From Parabacteroides hominis (GTDB taxonomy: Bacteria > Bacteroidota > Bacteroidia > Bacteroidales > Tannerellaceae), in assembly GCF_014287585.1 (NCBI RefSeq), contig NZ_JACOOJ010000003.1, positions 62,001 through 126,000 on the forward strand: 64,000 nt of DNA, in the 5' to 3' direction. The translations under genes and the position numbers were made by a program. The notes under the pieces were generated by a model. It was not told where the DNA came from. It saw nothing but the letters and a program-made list of their open reading frames with translations, and searched no databases. Numbering within the stretch: position 1 is the stretch's first letter; each line of letters begins with the position of its first letter. Below, one piece after another: positions 9,072 through 17,760 of this stretch.

Positions 9072-10926
9072 CTTTGTAGTTTCTTTTCTTCTTGGTTGCT
9101 TCCTTCGGCTTATTCTTCGTTATCTCAAGAGGCTTCTGCTTGGCCAGCGGGGTGGAGTTGACATTCCAGGTCTCTTCGACCTGCCAGTTCTGCATGATCT
9201 CGTACATCTTGGGAGAATAATAAACTTCTTCGGGCTGCCGCTTTTCGGCATAATTACCGGTATCCCACACTCCGTTGTCGTTCGTGTCGATTACGATACG
9301 GGCATAATACTTATCGGGCTTCAGGTCCATAAAGAGCACTCCGCCGTCTTTTACTTTCGCTTTGCGGACGGGCGCGTCTCCGGTGCTTAGCAATTCGACG
9401 AAAGCAGTCGTATCCACACCGTTGATATTGAGATAGAGATGGCCGTATTCGTCTTCCTTCTTGATCTTGAACTCACCGGTAAAGAAGTCGTTCCACTTCC
9501 CGTAAAGGCTGTGGATAGCGGCGGAATCCACTTCGATGCGGTATTCTTCGCCATACTTCCACGGACGTCTGATAAAGTAGTTCAGGCTGTTGGTCGAATC
9601 GGGGAAGAAGTCGAAATCGACCGTGTTCCAAACGGTATCGACCTTCTGGTCGAGGAAGAACATATCTTTGTTGATATCCAATACCGGTTCGTTGAACGTG
9701 ACGGATATCGTGTCGAACAAGTCCATCGAACCGGGAGCGTCTACCTGCATGCCTAAGAACACGATCGGATCGGGTTCGTCCTTCTTTTTCTTCTTTTGCT
9801 TTTCTGCCGGACGGCGGCGCAATACCAGCTGGACCGTGTCGGTCTGCGGACGCAGGATGTTCAGGGAGTCGCTCTTCGGATAGGAGACTTGCACCTGCAG
9901 GGTGTCCTGTTTCCAGACGGTCGAATCGGCAAGCCAGTAGTTGACGGCAGCACCGCCTTCCGTCTGCTGCACAAAATACCAGGTGCTGTCTTCCGGGGTG
10001 AAATTGATGGGGACAGGCACCGGAACGGTGTCTAACTTCGTGTTGAAACGCAGCGTAAAGTATTTTTCGTCCGGGCGTTCGGGTTTCACCATATACTGGC
10101 GTTCGAACTTTTCCTTGAAAAGGCGGAGTTCGATGTTGTCCGGGAAGAAGCGGGTATAACCGACTGTCCGGATCGTATCGATCGTCAGGCTGTCCTTCCA
10201 GATTGTGTCTTGCCGGGTCGTCAGTTCAAAGGAGGGAACGATGACGGAATCCAGGAAAGCAATATCCTCGCCCGGCTGGTCGAACTTATAGTCGCGGTTC
10301 ACATCGTTCAGGGCGAAGATATGATAGGTTCCGGGCGCGATGTTCCGGATCGTGAACTCTCCTTTGTCATTCGTGCGGGAAGTGCGGTCGAACGGCAGCT
10401 TCACAAATGCAGAATCCGCCAGGTCGCGATGCAGGCCGATCGTAATGCCGGGCATCGGTTCGAGGTTCTCGGCATTCAGCAAGACTCCCGATACTTCGAG
10501 CGTATCGATCACGCCTCCGGTAGAGAACGCGAAAGAGAAGTTTTCAAATACGTTCTTCTCATTATTATCTGCAATGGAATTGGTGAAGTCGATCGTATAG
10601 GTCGTGTTGGGTTTCAGCGTGTCTTTCAGTTCGATCACCGCCTTCTTCCCGGCAGAGCGGATAACCGGCAGTTCCATCTGGGGCGGAGTGATAATCACAT
10701 TCTCTGAAGGTTTGTCGATCTGGATCAGCTCGTCGAACAGGATTTCGATCTTTTTGCCTGTATAATTAATCTGGTTCGGAACCGGCGTACTGCTTACGAA
10801 CTTGGGAGGCGTCTCATCATAGGGACCTCCGTTCGGACTACCGATATTGGCACATGAATAAATGACAACCAACAACAGCATCCCATACAGCAGGCGGAAT
10901 GAATTTCGTATATATTTATTATCCAT
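9010..10926 (-). CDS. Ig-like domain (Big_5) lipoprotein
   Basis: A 638-residue envelope lipoprotein. The signal ends in a lipobox (VIYSC) near residue 25. An SbsA-type Ig-like domain follows (PPKFVSSTPVPNQ... through SFAFSTGG, about 40-135), then a carboxypeptidase-regulatory-like beta domain (about 140-215). A long beta-rich region contains a lysine run (KQKKKKKDE, about 375), and the C-terminus is basic and Ser/Asn-rich. Such proteins are conserved single-copy genes in Bacteroidales, often next to DUF3108 and DUF2851 genes as here, suggesting a shared envelope role. A TAnnTTTG box on this strand (10939-10946) would give a very short leader. Confidence 0.85.
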   Translation of the reverse strand: MDNKYIRNSFRLLYGMLLLVVIYSCANIGSPNGGPYDETPPKFVSSTPVPNQINYTGKKIEILFDELIQIDKPSENVIITPPQMELPVIRSAGKKAVIELKDTLKPNTTYTIDFTNSIADNNEKNVFENFSFAFSTGGVIDTLEVSGVLLNAENLEPMPGITIGLHRDLADSAFVKLPFDRTSRTNDKGEFTIRNIAPGTYHIFALNDVNRDYKFDQPGEDIAFLDSVIVPSFELTTRQDTIWKDSLTIDTIRTVGYTRFFPDNIELRLFKEKFERQYMVKPERPDEKYFTLRFNTKLDTVPVPVPINFTPEDSTWYFVQQTEGGAAVNYWLADSTVWKQDTLQVQVSYPKSDSLNILRPQTDTVQLVLRRRPAEKQKKKKKDEPDPIVFLGMQVDAPGSMDLFDTISVTFNEPVLDINKDMFFLDQKVDTVWNTVDFDFFPDSTNSLNYFIRRPWKYGEEYRIEVDSAAIHSLYGKWNDFFTGEFKIKKEDEYGHLYLNINGVDTTAFVELLSTGDAPVRKAKVKDGGVLFMDLKPDKYYARIVIDTNDNGVWDTGNYAEKRQPEEVYYSPKMYEIMQNWQVEETWNVNSTPLAKQKPLEITKNKPKEATKKKRNYKDESQQSSSRNNSGGNMGMPF

Positions 10927-11024
10927 TTATGTCTATTTCAAATATATTTGACAAACACGCGCAAAAATAGGGAAAAATCCGGTGAAAATTAGTAGGATAT
11001 CCTGCCATTAATCAATCTTTGCAT

Positions 11025-12308
11025 TTAAACGGTCTTTTGTCCGATTGTCGTTTTCAACATCCTGAACCCGATCCTGCAATATAAACATTTCTTCTTTTCG
11101 CAATATTCGCGTTTTAATTGGATCAATGCCTGGCTGTCGCCGGCATGGTGGACGGCGATACCGGCGTTGCAGAAGGTGGAGACGATGGTGTTCTTTTCCG
11201 GGGGAATGCTCTCTAAAAGGCGGGTGGCACGTTCGCAATATTCGGGTTGCTTGTTGTGTAGGCCGTAGGCAAAGAGCATCGGGACGACCGTGTTTATCAG
11301 GAGGATATTCAGGGCGTTTTCGCCTATGGTCTTTTCCTTCCGGGGAGAAGCGTACCGGAAATGATAATGTGTCTCCCAATAGCCGGATGGAGGAATCCTG
11401 AAATACTTCTTGATCTCTCCGGTGCTCCCGGCTTCAAGGATGGCAGAGAACAGGGTGTCGTGCTGTACCCAAAGAGCGGCCAACTGCGCCACTTTCAGGT
11501 ATGGGAAGTTGGCAGGCCGTGTCCGGAGATTCTTAAACACGAAATCTTCCATCGGCGAAAGGCCGAACTTATGGCGGAGAAAATCGTATTCCCGTTGCAA
11601 CAGGCGGTAATAATGGTCGTCATTCTCCTCCGTCAGCATCCCCGCCTGTCCGAAAAGCATCGCTTCTATCTGCGAATAGCTGCTCCGCTGCTTTTGGATG
11701 CAACGGAGCGGCAGGCTCTTCGCCAACCTTTCAAAAGCATCATTATTCACGCCAAAGCCGAAGTTGCGGGTTAAAGTAATATAAAAGACTTCGTTCCAGT
11801 CTGACTGATACGCATCCAAAAGGAGGAAAATGTCATGCGTTTTCCGTTCCAGCCGCTCACTCAGCAAAGCCTCCATCCAGCAGGCTATATGCAACGGGTC
11901 GACCCTGGCGATATGATCGAGGCACGGAAGAGCCGTTTCCCGGTAAAGCAACCAATCTATACTGCGGAGAACATTCTCCGGAACGGTCAGGAGCATTTGT
12001 GGGACCGGTTCCCCGTTCGTTCGGACCGGCTGGAAGTCATCAACGCCTGTAATATGAAGGATTACACCGTCATAAGCCTTATCCGTCTCATGGTGATGAA
12101 GCAGCCAGTCGGAGGATTTATCATGAATTTCGACACTTCCCGCCCATAGCGTTCCGTCTATTTTTATTTTCGCATTGAAGAAATCGGGACCTGCATCCGT
12201 ATTTTGCATTCCGGGATCGATTACCTGGACAGGACGTCCGTCTGTGGTAGCCAATGAAGTGGCCGCGTAAAGTTTGTATTTCCAAACATAATGTAATAAA
12301 CGTTCCAT
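11025..12308 (-). CDS. DUF2851 family protein
   Basis: A 427-residue cytoplasmic protein with no signal peptide or membrane helix. It matches the widespread Bacteroidota DUF2851 family through its N-terminal block (YVWKYKLY, then DAGPDFFNAKIKIDG and GSVEIHDKSSDW). Acidic/Glu-Ile-His residues there recall PD-(D/E)XK-like folds, but no activity is established to my knowledge. The C-terminus has several Cys (YCEKKKCLYCRIGF) that could bind a metal. It is divergent from dapB, with back-to-back promoters in the 111-bp gap, and precedes the Ig-like lipoprotein on the same strand after a 98-bp gap. Confidence 0.85.
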   Translation of the reverse strand: MERLLHYVWKYKLYAATSLATTDGRPVQVIDPGMQNTDAGPDFFNAKIKIDGTLWAGSVEIHDKSSDWLLHHHETDKAYDGVILHITGVDDFQPVRTNGEPVPQMLLTVPENVLRSIDWLLYRETALPCLDHIARVDPLHIACWMEALLSERLERKTHDIFLLLDAYQSDWNEVFYITLTRNFGFGVNNDAFERLAKSLPLRCIQKQRSSYSQIEAMLFGQAGMLTEENDDHYYRLLQREYDFLRHKFGLSPMEDFVFKNLRTRPANFPYLKVAQLAALWVQHDTLFSAILEAGSTGEIKKYFRIPPSGYWETHYHFRYASPRKEKTIGENALNILLINTVVPMLFAYGLHNKQPEYCERATRLLESIPPEKNTIVSTFCNAGIAVHHAGDSQALIQLKREYCEKKKCLYCRIGFRMLKTTIGQKTV

Positions 12309-12335
12309 CTTTTTTCAGAGTTAAGATTTATGTCC

Positions 12336-12343
12336 CAAATCTA
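12336..12343 (-). promoter_or_regulatory. TAnnTTTG -7 box for the DUF2851 gene
   Basis: Read on the minus strand the bases are TAGATTTG, an exact match to the Bacteroidota -7 consensus, about 28 bases before the DUF2851 start. A clear -33 element is not evident. Confidence 0.5.
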
Positions 12344-12355
12344 AGCATTATTCTT

Positions 12356-12363
12356 TATATTTG
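12356..12363 (+). promoter_or_regulatory. TAnnTTTG -7 box for the dapB-lepB operon
   Basis: TATATTTG matches the Bacteroidota -7 consensus and lies 56 bases before the dapB ATG. The leader between them holds three GAAAGTT-type direct repeats (12378-12408). It is back to back with the DUF2851 promoter. Confidence 0.6.
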
Positions 12364-12419
12364 CAGCATGTTATCAGTTGAAAGTTGAAAGTTTAAAATT
12401 GAAAGTTAAATATATAAGT

Positions 12420-13136
12420 ATGAAGATTGCACTTATCGGTTACGGAAAGATGGGAAAAACTATCGAGCAGATAGCTCTTGGCAGAGGACACCAGATCGTG
12501 TCTATCGTAGATATCAATAACCCCGAAGAAATACACTCCGACAATTTCAAAAGTGCTGACGTCGCGATCGAGTTTACGACTCCGGCTACAGCATTCAACA
12601 ATTATATGCAATGTTTTGCAGCAGGCGTTCCGGTCGTTTCCGGAACGACAGGCTGGCTCGACAAGATCGAACAGGTCAAAGAAATGTGTGAAAAAGAGGG
12701 TAAAACCTTCTTCTACGCTTCCAACTTCAGTATCGGCGTGAACATATTCTTCGCCCTCAACAAATATCTGGCAAAGATTATGAATAACTTTCCCGCCTAC
12801 GATATCAAAATGATGGAAACCCATCATATCCATAAATTGGACGCTCCCAGCGGAACCGCTATCACACTGGCGGAAGGAATCCTTGAAAACGTGGATCGTA
12901 AAGATCGCTGGACTTTGGAAACGGCTGAGAAAGCAACCGATATTCCTATCCATGCCATTCGCGAAGGGGAAGTTCCGGGCATCCACGAAATCACATACGA
13001 GTCGGATGTCGACACGGTCAGCATCAAACACGATGCCAAGAGCCGTGCCGGATTTGCCCTGGGAGCCGTTATTGCCGCCGAATTTGCCGCCGGAAAGAAA
13101 GGTTTCCTCGGAATGGACGATATGCTTAAATTCTAA
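12420..13136 (+). CDS. dapB: 4-hydroxy-tetrahydrodipicolinate reductase
   Basis: A 238-residue cytoplasmic enzyme of the lysine/diaminopimelate pathway, reducing the DapA product with NAD(P)H. The N-terminal Rossmann motif is IGYGKMGK. The substrate loop contains the DapB signature (METHHIHKLDAPSGTA, with the catalytic His pair and Lys), and EGEVPGIHEI is also typical. I chose the ATG at 12420; the in-frame ATG at 12378 only adds 14 residues encoded by GAAAGTT-type leader repeats. It heads an operon with two signal-peptidase genes and a WbqC-like gene, an order I recall as common in Bacteroidales. Confidence 0.96.
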   Translation: MKIALIGYGKMGKTIEQIALGRGHQIVSIVDINNPEEIHSDNFKSADVAIEFTTPATAFNNYMQCFAAGVPVVSGTTGWLDKIEQVKEMCEKEGKTFFYASNFSIGVNIFFALNKYLAKIMNNFPAYDIKMMETHHIHKLDAPSGTAITLAEGILENVDRKDRWTLETAEKATDIPIHAIREGEVPGIHEITYESDVDTVSIKHDAKSRAGFALGAVIAAEFAAGKKGFLGMDDMLKF

Positions 13137-13152
13137 TTAATAACAGAAACAA

Positions 13153-14550
13153 ATGAAGAAGTTTTCCAAGAAACAATGGATTAAATTCAGCATAGCAGCC
13201 GTTCTCTACCTGCTTTTCACGCTTTGGATGCAGAATGCCTGGTTATTGTTGGGACTGATCGTCCTTGTCGATATTTTCCTGACCGGGTACATCCCTTGGG
13301 GAGCCTGGAAACGTACCAAGAATCCGCAGGTTCGCAATGTGTTGGAATGGGTGGATGATATCCTGTTTGCACTGGTTGCCGTCTATTTCATCAATATCTT
13401 TATTTTTCAGAACTACCAGATTCCCAGTTCATCCCTGGAGAAGTCTTTGTTAGTGGGCGACTATCTGTTTGTCAGCAAGCTCAGCTACGGACCGCGCGTG
13501 CCGAATACGCCGGTCGCTTTCCCGTTGGTACAAAACACATTGCCGTTCTTCAACAGTAAGTCGTACCTGGACTGGCCGGAGTGGGACTACAAACGGGTGA
13601 AAGGTTTCGGACATGTGAAACGGAATGATATTGTCGTGTTCAACTTCCCTGCCGGCGATACGGTCGCACTAAAAGTTCAGAACCCGGATTATTACCACTT
13701 GGTAGAACAATACGGACGGGAAGCTATCCTGTTGAATAAAGCGGATTTCGGTGATGTGATCTACCGTCCTGTCGATAAACGCGAGAATTATGTCAAACGT
13801 TGTATCGGTATGCCGGGCGATACGATTGAAATCCGGAACAATCAGGTCTATATCGATGGCGTTGCCGCCAAGAATCCGGAAAAGATGCAGCTCAACTACT
13901 TTGTCGAGACGGACGGTTCCATGTTGAGTGAAGAGCAGTTCCGCCTGCTGGATGTCAGCAAAGCCGACCGTGTATTGATCGACGGGAGCTACAATCCCCA
14001 ATATATGTCTATGTTAAACATTCAGCCGAACGCCAACGGGCAGTATAACCCGGTTTACCATTTCCCGCTGACTCAAAAGACATTGGAGATTGCTAAAAAA
14101 CTTCCGGTCGTGAAACGTGTGGTTCTCGAACCGGATCCTGTAGGAGCCGATTCTTATTATCCGGTAGACTACCAGACCGGATGGAGCCGCGACAATTACG
14201 GACCGTTATGGATTCCGAAGAAAGGGGCGACTATTCCGCTGACAGAGCGTAACATTGCTCTTTATAAACGTTGTATCGTCAACTATGAACATAATAAGCT
14301 GGAAGTAAAGGATGGTAAGGTCTACATCAACGGCAAGCCGGAGACGACCTATACATTCAAATATGATTACTACTGGATGATGGGTGACAACCGCCATAAC
14401 AGTGCCGATAGCCGTTCCTGGGGTTTCGTACCGGAAGACCATATCGTAGGCAAGCCGATCATGATCTGGCTGTCACTCGATAAAGACCGCAGCCTGTTTG
14501 ACGGTGGTATCCGTTGGAACCGCATGTTCCGTTGGGTACACCCTGACTAA
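13153..14550 (+). CDS. lepB: signal peptidase I, active form
   Basis: A 465-residue inner-membrane serine protease that removes signal peptides from exported proteins. Hydrophobic segments lie at about 12-47, with a further anchor at about 68-86. The catalytic serine is S94 in IPSSSLEKSL and the general-base lysine is K215 in YVKRCIGMPGD. Box E is present near the C-terminus (MMGDNRHNSADSR). It is longer than the E. coli enzyme because of insertions between the boxes, as is usual in Bacteroidota. It starts 16 bases after dapB and is followed after 10 bases by a paralogue lacking both catalytic residues. Confidence 0.95.
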   Translation: MKKFSKKQWIKFSIAAVLYLLFTLWMQNAWLLLGLIVLVDIFLTGYIPWGAWKRTKNPQVRNVLEWVDDILFALVAVYFINIFIFQNYQIPSSSLEKSLLVGDYLFVSKLSYGPRVPNTPVAFPLVQNTLPFFNSKSYLDWPEWDYKRVKGFGHVKRNDIVVFNFPAGDTVALKVQNPDYYHLVEQYGREAILLNKADFGDVIYRPVDKRENYVKRCIGMPGDTIEIRNNQVYIDGVAAKNPEKMQLNYFVETDGSMLSEEQFRLLDVSKADRVLIDGSYNPQYMSMLNIQPNANGQYNPVYHFPLTQKTLEIAKKLPVVKRVVLEPDPVGADSYYPVDYQTGWSRDNYGPLWIPKKGATIPLTERNIALYKRCIVNYEHNKLEVKDGKVYINGKPETTYTFKYDYYWMMGDNRHNSADSRSWGFVPEDHIVGKPIMIWLSLDKDRSLFDGGIRWNRMFRWVHPD

Positions 14551-14560
14551 GTAAATCTCT

Positions 14561-15451
14561 ATGGGAGAAAAAAACGATGCAAATATGAACAGGAAGGGCG
14601 ACTTTAGAAGTCGCCCCTACGTGGGGTGGGTGGTAACGATCGTTATCGCCTTTCTCATTGTTATACCTGTCCGTCGTTTCTGTATCGAATCTTACCGGAT
14701 ATCGACCGATGCCATGGAAGAGGCATTGCATCAAGGCGATTATATCTTAGTGAATAAATTACCGCTCGATGGGAATCCGGGACGTAACAAGGTCGTGCTC
14801 TTTACCAGCCCCCTGCTGAAAGATACGGCAAGCAGTCCCCTGTTCCTGAGCCGTTGCATCGGAATGCCGGGCGACACGATCCTTGTAAGCAATGACGGAT
14901 ATGAGGTGAACGGGAAACTGTTGCCCCACTCCCCGCGCTCGCTCAATACCTATTTCATCACTCAGAAAGGAGCTGACGACTTCCTGAAAGCCTTGCAAAA
15001 GCTGAAGATACCGGTGCGGAACTGGAAGAACGAAACATTCGGTTTCTCTTTCTCCCTGACTACCTTCGAAGAATATCAATTGCGTGAAGAACTGCCGGAA
15101 GAGATGAACGTTCATTTTATCCGGAACCAAGCTGCCCCGTACAAGCTGGTCGTTCCCCGTAAAGGCCGTGCATACCGCCTGGATGAAGCAGCCCTTACCG
15201 CCTGCAAGGAAGCGATACTGGCCGAGGCCGGAGAAAAGGCAGCTTTCCGCGACGGAAAACTATATTTAGACGGAAGGGAAACTACGTTTTTCTTCTTTGA
15301 ACAGGATTATTACTGGATGCTCTCCGACAATGTAAACGAATCGGTCGATTCCCGCCACCTGGGCTTTATCCCGCGTGACCGTATTATCGGAAACGCCTGG
15401 TTCTGCTGGTTCAGCCGTGACAAACAACGAATCTTTAAACCTGTAAACTGA
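14561..15451 (+). CDS. signal peptidase I paralogue lacking the Ser-Lys dyad
   Basis: A 296-residue S26-family homologue with one N-terminal transmembrane helix (about 21-37). Aligned with the enzyme encoded just upstream, YRISTDAMEEALHQGDY matches YQIPSSSLEKSLLVGDY, so the catalytic Ser is Ala (A51). FLSRCIGMPGD matches YVKRCIGMPGD, so the catalytic Lys is Ser (S97). The rest of the fold markers remain, including MPGDT and a box-E-like SDNVNESVDSR. This predicts a protein that can bind but not cleave, comparable to the inactive SpsA beside SpsB in Staphylococcus aureus. The N-terminal cytoplasmic residues GDFRSRPYV are encoded by an inserted hairpin repeat. Its stop overlaps the next start by one base. 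Confidence 0.9.
   Translation: MGEKNDANMNRKGDFRSRPYVGWVVTIVIAFLIVIPVRRFCIESYRISTDAMEEALHQGDYILVNKLPLDGNPGRNKVVLFTSPLLKDTASSPLFLSRCIGMPGDTILVSNDGYEVNGKLLPHSPRSLNTYFITQKGADDFLKALQKLKIPVRNWKNETFGFSFSLTTFEEYQLREELPEEMNVHFIRNQAAPYKLVVPRKGRAYRLDEAALTACKEAILAEAGEKAAFRDGKLYLDGRETTFFFFEQDYYWMLSDNVNESVDSRHLGFIPRDRIIGNAWFCWFSRDKQRIFKPVN
14596..14622. repeat. GGGC..GCCCCTACGT hairpin repeat inside a coding region
   Basis: GGGCGACTT and AAGTCGCCC form an inverted repeat around a short loop, followed by CTACGT. The same design (GGGC stem, complementary arm, then C/T-TACGT) occurs in the por operon at 21705-21733 and 24415-24441, there in intergenic positions. Here it lies in the first 20 codons of the inactive signal-peptidase gene. 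Confidence 0.7.
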
Positions 15452-16086
15452 TGCAACCTGTTTATATTTCTACAACCTACCTGGGCCCTGTCCAGCAGTA
15501 TTGCAAACTGTTCCAATATCCGGAAGTGCGCCTCGAAACAGCCGAAAACTACCTGAAGCAAACCTACCGGAACCGTTGTACCATTGCGGCTGCCAACGGC
15601 TCGTTAGCCTTGTCTGTCCCCATCGTAAAGCCGGACACATTGAAGTGCCCGACCAAAGACATCCGTATCTCCGATCATGGGAACTGGCGTCACCTGCACT
15701 GGAACGCTTTGGTATCGGCTTATAATATGAGTCCGTTTTTCGAATATTACGAAGAGGATTTCGCTCCTTTTTACGAGAAGAAGTATGAGTTCCTATTCGA
15801 TTACAATGAGGAACTGCGCCGGTTGATCTGCCGCCTGCTCGACCTGCATCCGAATATTATTTATACCGAAGAGTACCAGCCTGAAGTGCCGAACGACTTC
15901 CGCGAGATCATCCGTCCGAAACATGAAGGAGAGGATCCGTACTTCTCCCCGAAGCCCTACTACCAGGTTTTCCAGGACAAGCACGGATTCCTTCCGAATA
16001 TGAGTATTGTGGATTTACTGTTCAATATGGGACCGGAAGGGTTGTTGGTGTTGCGGGATTCCATTGTAGCACCGGAGCAGCCCTGA
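15451..16086 (+). CDS. WbqC-like family protein
   Basis: A 211-residue cytoplasmic protein of the WbqC-like family. Its N-terminus (STTYLGPVQQYCKLFQYPEV) and the WRHLHWNALVSAYN block match the family. Members occur both in polysaccharide gene clusters and, as here, as a conserved single gene behind lepB in Bacteroidales; no catalytic activity is firmly established to my knowledge. The ATG overlaps the previous stop in a TGATG arrangement, so translation is probably coupled to the inactive signal peptidase. A cytoplasmic partner role for that protein is possible but only inferred from position. Confidence 0.82.
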   Translation: MQPVYISTTYLGPVQQYCKLFQYPEVRLETAENYLKQTYRNRCTIAAANGSLALSVPIVKPDTLKCPTKDIRISDHGNWRHLHWNALVSAYNMSPFFEYYEEDFAPFYEKKYEFLFDYNEELRRLICRLLDLHPNIIYTEEYQPEVPNDFREIIRPKHEGEDPYFSPKPYYQVFQDKHGFLPNMSIVDLLFNMGPEGLLVLRDSIVAPEQP

Positions 16087-16097
16087 TCGAGGTCCCG

Positions 16098-17615
16098 TCA
16101 GTTCTTTTTCATCGTATAATCTTTCACTCCTAACGAATCGTATGCCTGCAACAGGGCCTCGTCGTTATCGGAGATCATCAGGAGTTTGTCGTTTTCTTTC
16201 AGTTCTGTATTGCCTTTCGGGATGAAGTAATGTCCGTCGCGTTTCACCATAACGGCAAGGGTATGGTCGGGCAAGGTGAGTTGCATCAGCTTGTTTCCGT
16301 GAGATAGGACAGCCGGGGTGATGTCTATTTCACTCATGGCACTCTTGATATCTTCCGGCAATTCGATACCGAACACGTCTTTTCGTTCCGGCTCGTCGAC
16401 AAGTCCGAGCCATTTGGCTGCTTGCGTTACGGTCGTTCCCTGTATCAATAGGGAAAGGATCGTAATGAAGAATACGATATTAAAGATCATGCCTCCGTGA
16501 TCGACCCCGGCAATCCAGGGATAGGTCGCGAAGATGATCGGGACCGCTCCGCGAAGTCCCACCCACGAGATATAGAGCTTTCCTTTTGTCGTAAAGCTCT
16601 TAAACGGAAGCAAACACAGGAAGATCGTTGCCGGACGGGCTATCAGTATCATAAATACTCCCACTAACAGGCCGACCGGAGCGACAGGCAGCAACTCATG
16701 CGGGTTCACTAACAGGCCTAACGTAAGGAACATGACAATCTGCCACAACCAGGCAAAACCGTCGAAGAAAGTCCCCATGCTCTTTTTATGCACGATCTTG
16801 GCATTCCCAACGACCAAGCCGGCAATGTAGACGGCTAAATAACCATTCCCCTTGCATAAGGTCGTAGCCGAGAAGGTGAAAAAGGCGGTTGTCAACAATA
16901 AGATCGGGTATAAAGACTCGTTGTCCATATTGATCTTGTTGATCATCAGGACAGCTAACTTGCCTAACAGGAAACCGGCAATCGCTCCGACCGATAACTG
17001 GATGATCAATTGCAGGACAGCTTCCTGGAGGTTCATGCCACCGACCTGTATATAAGCAATAATAAGCAAGGTAAGCATATACGCCATCGGGTCGTTGCTA
17101 CCGCTCTCCAACTCCAAGGTCGGACGCAAGCGTTGTTTCAGATAAACCCCCTTGCTCCTGAGAATGGAAAAGACGGAGGCGGAGTCGGTAGACGACATTA
17201 CCGCCGCCATCAACATCGATTCCGCTATCGTAAGGGTCTCGTAACCGGTAGACCATAAGAACACATAATAGATAAAAGCCCCCGTTATGAGCGTCGTCAG
17301 CAAGACCCCTACCGTCGCAAGGATAACACCCTCCGTGGCTATCGGTTTGATCTCGGACACCTTCGTATCCATACCACCCGAAAACAGAATGATACTCAAC
17401 GCCAACATACCGATAAACTGTGCCGCGCTGGGATTACTGAACTGAATACCCAAGCCATCACTGCCGAACAGCATCCCGACACCTAAAAAAAGCAGCAACG
17501 CGGGCAGGCCGAAACGGAAACCGGCTTTACCGGCAATAATACTGAAAAAGAAGATAATCGAAGCAATCAGCAGGATTGCTTCCGGATTCTCGAAGATCTG
17601 TAATTCGTGGAACAT
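16098..17615 (-). CDS. potassium/proton antiporter with TrkA-C domain (NhaP2/CvrA-like)
   Basis: A 505-residue inner-membrane transporter. It has about a dozen hydrophobic segments from residue 15 to 395, with CPA-family landmarks such as LFGSDGLGIQF, SSTDSASVF (ion-binding region, near 140) and SWVGLRGAVPI. The soluble C-terminal part (about 420-505) resembles a TrkA-C regulatory domain (LPDHTLAVMVKRDGHYFIPKG). The whole matches NhaP2/CvrA-type K+/H+ antiporters that protect against excess potassium and alkaline pH. It is convergent with the WbqC-like gene, 11 bases apart, and divergent from the transglutaminase-like gene. Confidence 0.9.
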   Translation of the reverse strand: MFHELQIFENPEAILLIASIIFFFSIIAGKAGFRFGLPALLLFLGVGMLFGSDGLGIQFSNPSAAQFIGMLALSIILFSGGMDTKVSEIKPIATEGVILATVGVLLTTLITGAFIYYVFLWSTGYETLTIAESMLMAAVMSSTDSASVFSILRSKGVYLKQRLRPTLELESGSNDPMAYMLTLLIIAYIQVGGMNLQEAVLQLIIQLSVGAIAGFLLGKLAVLMINKINMDNESLYPILLLTTAFFTFSATTLCKGNGYLAVYIAGLVVGNAKIVHKKSMGTFFDGFAWLWQIVMFLTLGLLVNPHELLPVAPVGLLVGVFMILIARPATIFLCLLPFKSFTTKGKLYISWVGLRGAVPIIFATYPWIAGVDHGGMIFNIVFFITILSLLIQGTTVTQAAKWLGLVDEPERKDVFGIELPEDIKSAMSEIDITPAVLSHGNKLMQLTLPDHTLAVMVKRDGHYFIPKGNTELKENDKLLMISDNDEALLQAYDSLGVKDYTMKKN

Positions 17616-17733
17616 AGGCTAAAAACGGTTTACTCTATAATTTGTCACTTCAAAGTAAAGAAAAAATAACGATATGCACAACAGGTTAACACTTAAAAGA
17701 CAGGGGTATCTGCTGACTAATAAATATATTCCG

Positions 17734-17741
17734 TATATTTG
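17734..17741 (+). promoter_or_regulatory. TAnnTTTG -7 box for the transglutaminase-like gene
   Basis: TATATTTG fits the Bacteroidota -7 consensus and lies 19 bases upstream of the ATG at 17761, giving a short leader. This supports the ATG at 17761 rather than the in-frame ATG at 17674, which would lie upstream of the promoter. Confidence 0.6.
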
Positions 17742-17760
17742 TGCATATAAAATTAACGCT

